Shown here: in pieces, positions 5,724-9,172 of the stretch
Layout: each line of letters starts with the position of its first letter
Numbering within the stretch: the stretch's first letter is position 1
Source: Gammaproteobacteria bacterium
GTDB lineage: Bacteria > Pseudomonadota > Gammaproteobacteria > Eutrophobiales > Eutrophobiaceae
Assembly (NCBI GenBank): GCA_018676275.1
Contig: JABHFC010000216.1
Coordinates: 1 to 9,172 of the forward strand
DNA length: 9,172 bases
Direction: 5' to 3'
The notes under the pieces: generated by a model
The model's database searches: none
The model's input: the letters and a program-made list of their open reading frames with translations, nothing else
What the model was told of the DNA's origin: nothing
Translations under genes and position numbers: made by a program

Positions 5724-7573
5724 AATCTTTATGTGAAAAGGAAAAGCTACCTGTGCAATTGAGCGAACAGATAGTAAATCAAACTGATGGTGTCCCTTTG
5801 TTTATAGAAGATGTGATCTTATCCTTGCTTCAGTCGTCTCAGTTGTCTTCTGGAAGTTTGGTAGATGAAAAAATAGCCGTGCCAAATAAACTCAGTGAAC
5901 ATTTAATGTCTCGCATAGATGATTTGGGTGAGAGCAAGCAAGTTGCACAATTAGCTGCTGTGATCGGTCGTGAGTTTTCTTTATTCATGTTGCAGGCTCT
6001 TTCAAACCTCACTACTTCCAAATTAGAAATGAAAATAGACCGCTTAGTTGATGCCGGTTTGATACTGCTAAGTGGACGAACTGAAGATCAACGATACGTA
6101 TTTAAACACTCTATGATTCGTGATGCGGCCTATGAAAGCCTCCTGATTTCAGATCGAATGGAGTTGCATAGTCGTATAGCTTCGTGGATAGAAACAGAGA
6201 GTGCCATCCAACGACAAACTCAACCTGAAACAATAGCATATCATTATGAATTGGCTGGAGCTTTCGATCTGTCCGTCAAATATTGGCTTCAGGCTGGCCA
6301 ACGTTCTAATAATCGTTCGAATTACATTGAAGCCTCTATACAGCTAAAAAATGCATATAGACTAAACCAAAAACTAATCGGTTCTGATGAACGTAACCGT
6401 ATTGAACTTGAAATCATTATTGCTTTAGGAGTTGCATCCGCAGGTGCAGGCGGTATTTCTGGTGAGGATGCTGGCAAAATCTATAGCAAAGCTCTATCGC
6501 TTTGCGAAGCTCTTGATTATCCAGCTGAAACTTTCCCAGTATTGGCCGGTGCTGGTTCTCTCCATTTCATTCGTTCAAATTACAAAATTTCATTAGAGAT
6601 TGCAGCTCAATCCATACTTCTAGCCAATAGAAAATCTAATTCAACCGGTTTGGTAATCGGTAAGCGTATTATAGGTGCAGTTCAATGTGTTACTGGTAAA
6701 TTTTCCGATGCAGATAAGTCACTAAGTTCTGCTGTACATGTTTATGATAAAAACCCCAATTTTCATAGAAGCTATTCTCCTACGTATGCATTAGATCACA
6801 AAACCACAGCATTATGCTATTTAGGGCTAACTAATATAAGCACAAGCAAGATTGATTTAGCGCTCACTGTGTCAGACCAAGCTGTGAATCATTCCAAAAA
6901 CATTGATCTTCACAGCCAAAATTGTGCGCTCTGCTATCAGACTGCGATAAGACACTTGCGAAATGATTCTGCTAATTTAATATTTGACGTTGCAACACGT
7001 AGTCTCAAGCTTGCGCTCGACGAAGGTTATGCTTCGTGGGTAGGTATGTCCAGACTACTTCAAGGAGAAGCAATAATTCAACTCGGACATCTCGAAGAAG
7101 GAATGAACAAGATAGAGAACGGGGTTTTGGAATACAGCGATGTTATGGCAAAAACTTTTTTACCACTTGCCCAATCTGTGCTCGCTAAAGGATATATGGC
7201 CACCAATCAATATCAAAAATCGCTTGATGTGCTTTTAGAAGCTGAATCCTTGAGTATCCAAACTGAGCAACTTTGGTTTTTGCCCGAAGTTCAACGATTA
7301 CACGCTGAAACATTAATAGGTTTGGAACAGTATGAAGCAGCACATGATTATTATAAAAGGGCATGGGAATCAGCTAGTAAGATTGGAGCTAAGTTCTGGT
7401 TACTAAAAACTGCCTTTAGCATGGCTGATAACAAACCTTTTGCTAAAACTTATAATAATGCTTATACACTACTTACTGAAGCTACTAATTCTATCGAAGA
7501 AGGATTTGAAGAACCATTCGTAATGAAAGCCATAGATTTAGTAAAGAAAAATATAATTCATACTGGCTTGTAA
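5708..7573 (+). CDS. C-terminal ATPase end and TPR domain of the frameshifted adenylate cyclase
   Basis: This reading frame (621 codons from a TTG) is the continuation of the cyclase gene at 4413; it has no good SD and is unlikely to be a separate gene. It starts with the end of the ATPase module, including NQTDGVPLFIEDV (24-36), common in this family. A winged-helix-like segment follows, including AAVIGREFS (83-91) and VFKHSMIRDAAYESLL (131-146). From about 175 to 600 it is nearly all helical, with about nine degenerate TPR-like repeats (for example QYEAAHDYYKRAWESA near the end), probably a protein-interaction or sensor region. There is no DNA-binding domain at the C-terminus. Joined to the upstream ORF the product would be about 1,053 residues, normal for cyclase-ATPase-TPR proteins. 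Because the whole stretch stays open, the frameshift is recent, a sequencing error or tolerated. Confidence 0.85.
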   Translation: MFQIIESLCEKEKLPVQLSEQIVNQTDGVPLFIEDVILSLLQSSQLSSGSLVDEKIAVPNKLSEHLMSRIDDLGESKQVAQLAAVIGREFSLFMLQALSNLTTSKLEMKIDRLVDAGLILLSGRTEDQRYVFKHSMIRDAAYESLLISDRMELHSRIASWIETESAIQRQTQPETIAYHYELAGAFDLSVKYWLQAGQRSNNRSNYIEASIQLKNAYRLNQKLIGSDERNRIELEIIIALGVASAGAGGISGEDAGKIYSKALSLCEALDYPAETFPVLAGAGSLHFIRSNYKISLEIAAQSILLANRKSNSTGLVIGKRIIGAVQCVTGKFSDADKSLSSAVHVYDKNPNFHRSYSPTYALDHKTTALCYLGLTNISTSKIDLALTVSDQAVNHSKNIDLHSQNCALCYQTAIRHLRNDSANLIFDVATRSLKLALDEGYASWVGMSRLLQGEAIIQLGHLEEGMNKIENGVLEYSDVMAKTFLPLAQSVLAKGYMATNQYQKSLDVLLEAESLSIQTEQLWFLPEVQRLHAETLIGLEQYEAAHDYYKRAWESASKIGAKFWLLKTAFSMADNKPFAKTYNNAYTLLTEATNSIEEGFEEPFVMKAIDLVKKNIIHTGL

Positions 7574-7666
7574 AACATACGCTCCCAAATACTTCAAAAT
7601 TAGTCTTACTTAAAGACCTCCATAACGATCTAATCTATTTTGAAAATGAATAAGGTGGTTTTCAAC

Positions 7667-8383
7667 TTAAAACTCATCATTTAGTACATCATCTACCATC
7701 CTCTGTAATCTCTCCATGTCCTGGATAATAAGTTTATTATCCTTTTTCGATACAACACCCTGGCGAGCTAAAACACCTAGTTCTCTGGTAACAGCTTCCC
7801 TGTGCGTGCCTATACGGTTGGCTAAATCAGCATGCGTCGGTATCGGTGTTATGGTAACAATTTCATCACTTTTCTCTTGATTACGACCCAAGCGAAGTAA
7901 TTCTGCGTGAATCCTGTTTTTGACGCCAAGTGTATTAATTTCAACAACCCTATCTGATAAAAGTCTGACCAGTTTAGTCAAGTATTGAAGTGTCCTTTTT
8001 GCAATGCTGGGATACTTTTCCAATAACTCCCAGAACCTGTTTGCAGAAACAAATAAGACAGAAGACGGAACAAGCGCTATAACATGAGCAGAACGAGGCT
8101 TACTATCGATGGCAGATAATTCCCCAAACATTTGACCTGCAGATACATCGCGAAATGTTGTTTCTTTACCAGCTTTAGAATAAATTGTTACGCGAACAGT
8201 ACCGCTGATAATGAAAAATACTTCGTTTGTATTATCAAGATGCGAAACAATTAGTTGACCGCTATCAAAACGATGCCCTCGACATTGTTTCGCTACTTCA
8301 TTACGTTCTTTTCCGTTTAAATCAGAAAATACGTCTATCCCTGTCAGCGTGGCGCCTGATACTTCTAAAAAGTTGTCATTCAT
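7667..8383 (-). CDS. CRP/FNR family transcriptional regulator, probable cyclic-nucleotide binding
   Basis: This is a DNA-binding regulator of 238 residues. The N-terminal cyclic-nucleotide domain (about 15-115) holds a full phosphate-binding cassette, FGELSAIDSKPRSA (86-99), with Glu88, Arg97 and Ser98 in place, so it should bind cAMP or cGMP. There is no N-terminal Cys cluster, which argues against an FNR-type iron-sulfur sensor. A long dimer helix runs about 117-150. The helix-turn-helix spans about 182-211; its recognition helix THREAVTREL has Arg195, Glu196 and Arg200 in the same R-E-x-x-x-R spacing that E. coli CRP uses to read TGTGA. The start has GGAGA about 9 bases upstream. It converges with the adenylate cyclase gene, a likely source of its ligand. 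It is longer than E. coli CRP (about 210) and is probably a CRP paralogue rather than crp itself. Its target genes are not known. Confidence 0.93.
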   Translation of the reverse strand: MNDNFLEVSGATLTGIDVFSDLNGKERNEVAKQCRGHRFDSGQLIVSHLDNTNEVFFIISGTVRVTIYSKAGKETTFRDVSAGQMFGELSAIDSKPRSAHVIALVPSSVLFVSANRFWELLEKYPSIAKRTLQYLTKLVRLLSDRVVEINTLGVKNRIHAELLRLGRNQEKSDEIVTITPIPTHADLANRIGTHREAVTRELGVLARQGVVSKKDNKLIIQDMERLQRMVDDVLNDEF

Positions 8384-8435
8384 CTAATAATATCTCCATA
8401 TATAGTTATTGCTGTGAATCCAGTCAGTCACTAAT

Positions 8436-8465
8436 TTTATAGTCCTTTTTATGTGAAAGTGAAAA
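8436..8465 (-). promoter_or_regulatory. Candidate promoter of the CRP-like regulator
   Basis: On the minus strand TTTTCA (8465-8460) and TATAAA (8441-8436) are separated by 18 bases, matching 4 and 5 of 6 consensus bases. Transcription would start near 8429, 46 bases before the ATG at 8383. Confidence 0.4.
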
Positions 8466-8527
8466 CCTGTTACCTAACCAAACCAGTATTTTCCAGAGCA
8501 GTATACTACTTCCTAAAGTCGAGCAAT

Positions 8528-8543
8528 TGTGACAAATACCACA
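8528..8543 (+). promoter_or_regulatory. Near-consensus CRP binding site
   Basis: TGTGACAAATACCACA matches TGTGA-N6-TCACA at 9 of the 10 conserved bases. Its centre (8535.5) is 41.5 bases before a start at 8577, the class II CRP position, ahead of the GGA-repeat RNA. It also lies about 145 bases upstream of the CRP-like gene on the other strand. The recognition helix of that regulator is of the type that reads TGTGA. Confidence 0.55.
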
Positions 8544-8564
8544 TCAATATTTTTATCACTACGC

Positions 8565-8577
8565 TAAATTGTTAACC
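8565..8577 (+). promoter_or_regulatory. Predicted -10 element and start of the GGA-repeat RNA
   Basis: TAAATT at 8565-8570 matches TATAAT at 4 of 6 bases and would place the start at 8577, just before the first GGA repeat. There is no good -35, as expected when a class II CRP site replaces it. An alternative is GTGACA (8529-8534) with TTTTAT (8551-8556), 16-base spacer, starting near 8563; that would put the CRP site over the -35 and make CRP a repressor. The sequence does not decide between them. Confidence 0.35.
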
Positions 8578-8710
8578 GTCCGCAATGGATAGCCGACAGG
8601 GAAACGAGAGAAGGATCTCGGACAGGGATGATAGACAAGGATGTCACACAAGGACGTGTAACTTTCTAAGTATTTGGTTAAAGGAGATTTGCTTATACTG
8701 AGCAGAAAAT
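8577..8710 (+). ncRNA. Candidate CsrA/RsmA-titrating small RNA (CsrB/RsmZ-like)
   Basis: RNAs of this type bind many copies of the translational regulator CsrA (RsmA) through GGA motifs in hairpin loops and free its target mRNAs. The plus strand has GGA at 8587, 8600, 8613, 8626, 8639, 8652 and 8683; the first six are exactly 13 bases apart. Small hairpins present the motif: CGAGA-GAAGGA-TCTCG (8605-8620), GACA-AGGA-TGTC (8634-8645) and ACAC-AAGGAC-GTGT (8646-8659). Against the published CsrA consensus RUACARGGAUGU, I count 11 of 12 matches at 8633-8644 and 10 of 12 at both 8620-8631 and 8646-8657. A final imperfect stem (8663-8673 with 8695-8708) holds the seventh GGA in its loop. No ORF, GacA box or clear U-run terminator was found, so both ends are estimates. 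The location between protein genes, antisense to neither, suits an independent RNA gene. Confidence 0.65.
8582..8659 (+). repeat. Six imperfect 13-base tandem repeats, each with a central GGA
   Basis: Six consecutive 13-mers start at 8582, 8595, 8608, 8621, 8634 and 8647. All have GGA at positions 6-8; three begin GACA and one CACA. The units centred on 8613, 8639 and 8652 are also short dyads around the GGA. The conserved loop and changing but complementary flanks (GAGA/TCTC, GACA/TGTC, ACAC/GTGT) suggest selection on RNA structure rather than simple slippage. Confidence 0.85.
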
Positions 8711-8736
8711 AAAACACTGCAATTATCTGTTCTTTC

Positions 8737-9172
8737 CTACTTTTTACTATTTTCAACCATGTCAGCAAGACGTTCGCCCAATATATAGCTGATATTGAAG
8801 TTCAATTTGGCAACGATATTGGGGAAGAATTTCAGGTCATTCTGCATTTTCTGGTAGTCGAATCTTAAGGCAGAGATATCTGTCGTAGCACGAACATCGG
8901 CGGTACGTTCGGCTTCCCGTATATAGCCAATCTCACCAAAAACAGCTCCGGGATTTAGTGTTGCAAGGGTTCTTGCTTCACCATCATCGCGACGAATGAC
9001 TTCAGCCTGTCCTGACAAAATCAAGAACATATCTCTTCCTGTCGTATCCTGCTCTACCAGTAAGTCGCCCGCGCTAAATTCATTTAACTCGGAAATTAGA
9101 ATAGCTTTGCGACGCTGATAGTTGGTCATGTTATTAAACAGCGGCGTACCATCAAGGACTGTCTTGTCAATA
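8737..9172 (-). CDS. Stand-alone cyclic-nucleotide-binding domain protein, 5' end beyond window
   Basis: This is a single cNMP-binding domain without a DNA-binding or catalytic domain. An ATG exists at 9129, but it has no SD and the frame stays open upstream to the window edge. The extra 14 residues read Val-Leu-Asp-Gly-Thr-Pro-Leu-Phe, matching the conserved first helix of the fold, so the real start lies outside; at least 144 residues are present. The phosphate-binding cassette is VFGEIGYIREAERTA, with Gly-Glu and Arg-Thr-Ala in place, so nucleotide binding is plausible. It ends in the helix ILGERLADMVENSKK, with no helix-turn-helix after it. Such proteins are usually partners of a signalling or transport protein; the upstream neighbour is not visible. 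It converges on the candidate sponge RNA, whose estimated end is about 27 bases away. Confidence 0.87.
   Translation of the reverse strand, partial: IDKTVLDGTPLFNNMTNYQRRKAILISELNEFSAGDLLVEQDTTGRDMFLILSGQAEVIRRDDGEARTLATLNPGAVFGEIGYIREAERTADVRATTDISALRFDYQKMQNDLKFFPNIVAKLNFNISYILGERLADMVENSKK

Larger units (their letters stand above)
8384..8736. other. 353-base intergenic region holding the candidate RNA gene
   Basis: No credible protein gene lies here on either strand. It holds the promoter and leader of the CRP-like gene (minus, 8384-8465), an AT-rich spacer, the CRP site (8528-8543), the six GGA repeats (8582-8659) and an imperfect stem (8663-8708). The tail up to 8736 shows no convincing terminator for either the RNA or the opposing cNMP-binding gene. 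Confidence 0.7.

Noticed and set aside
7603..7665. Terminator between the convergent cyclase and CRP-like genes
   Set aside because: There is a 7-bp inverted repeat TTGAAAA/TTTTCAA (7640-7646, 7659-7665) and a 5-bp one GTCTT/AAGAC (7603-7617), but both are AT-rich or short and have no clear T run after them.
8413..8428. Second CRP-like site TGTGA-N6-TCAGT near the start of the CRP-like gene
   Set aside because: Only one half-site is good; the better TCAC half lies at the wrong distance (10 bases between halves).
8461..8577. GacA upstream box (TGTAAG-N6-CTTACA) ahead of the sponge RNA
   Set aside because: I looked through the upstream region on both strands and found only fragments such as TGTTAC, no dyad of the right spacing.
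8582..8659. 13-base tandem repeats as a CRISPR array, iterons of an origin, or simple microsatellite
   Set aside because: The period is far too short for a CRISPR and there are no spacers. No replication gene is nearby. The flanks vary while staying complementary around GGA, which fits RNA hairpins better than slippage or protein-DNA iterons.
8559..8768. A 69-codon minus-strand frame across the GGA-repeat region
   Set aside because: It overlaps the end of the cNMP-binding gene, has no SD and is low-complexity opposite the repeats; the plus-strand RNA reading explains the sequence better.

Overview
The window looks like a gammaproteobacterial chromosome segment of moderate-to-low GC. It carries ordinary housekeeping and stress genes (SelO, an M48 lipoprotein protease, a rhodanese, PsiE) next to nucleotide-signalling genes. 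I cannot name the genus. I see no rRNA, tRNA, CRISPR array, insertion sequence or phage gene.

Layout. (1) 1-751, minus: a membrane-anchored diguanylate cyclase, cut off by the window edge exactly at its GGDEF motif. (2) 838-3641, minus: a tight operon transcribed rhodanese -> M48 metalloprotease lipoprotein -> SelO protein AMPylase, with a leader that may hold a tiny ORF behind a perfect AGGAGG. (3) 3642-3884: a divergent promoter region. (4) 3885-4340, plus: a PsiE-family membrane protein. (5) 4413-7573, plus: a class III adenylate cyclase / AAA-type ATPase / TPR protein split by a one-base frameshift near 5711. It is visibly more AT-rich than its neighbours. (6) 7667-8383, minus: a CRP-like transcription factor with an intact cyclic-nucleotide cassette and a CRP-type R-E-x-x-x-R recognition helix. 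(7) 8384-8736: a 353-base gap with no protein gene. (8) 8737-9172, minus: a stand-alone cyclic-nucleotide-binding domain protein whose start lies beyond the window.

The main find is in the 353-base gap. On the plus strand, six GGA triplets lie exactly 13 bases apart (8587, 8600, 8613, 8626, 8639, 8652). Several sit in the loops of small hairpins in ACARGGAUGU-like context, and a seventh GGA lies at 8683. This is the signature of a CsrA/RsmA-titrating small RNA of the CsrB/RsmZ type. Just upstream is a near-consensus CRP site (8528-8543), centred at -41.5 from a plausible start at 8577. I infer that cAMP signalling through a CRP-family protein may control a Csr-type sponge RNA, with the cyclase, the CRP-like regulator, the cNMP-binding protein and the RNA all within 5 kb. 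The sequence motifs are seen directly; the circuit is inference.
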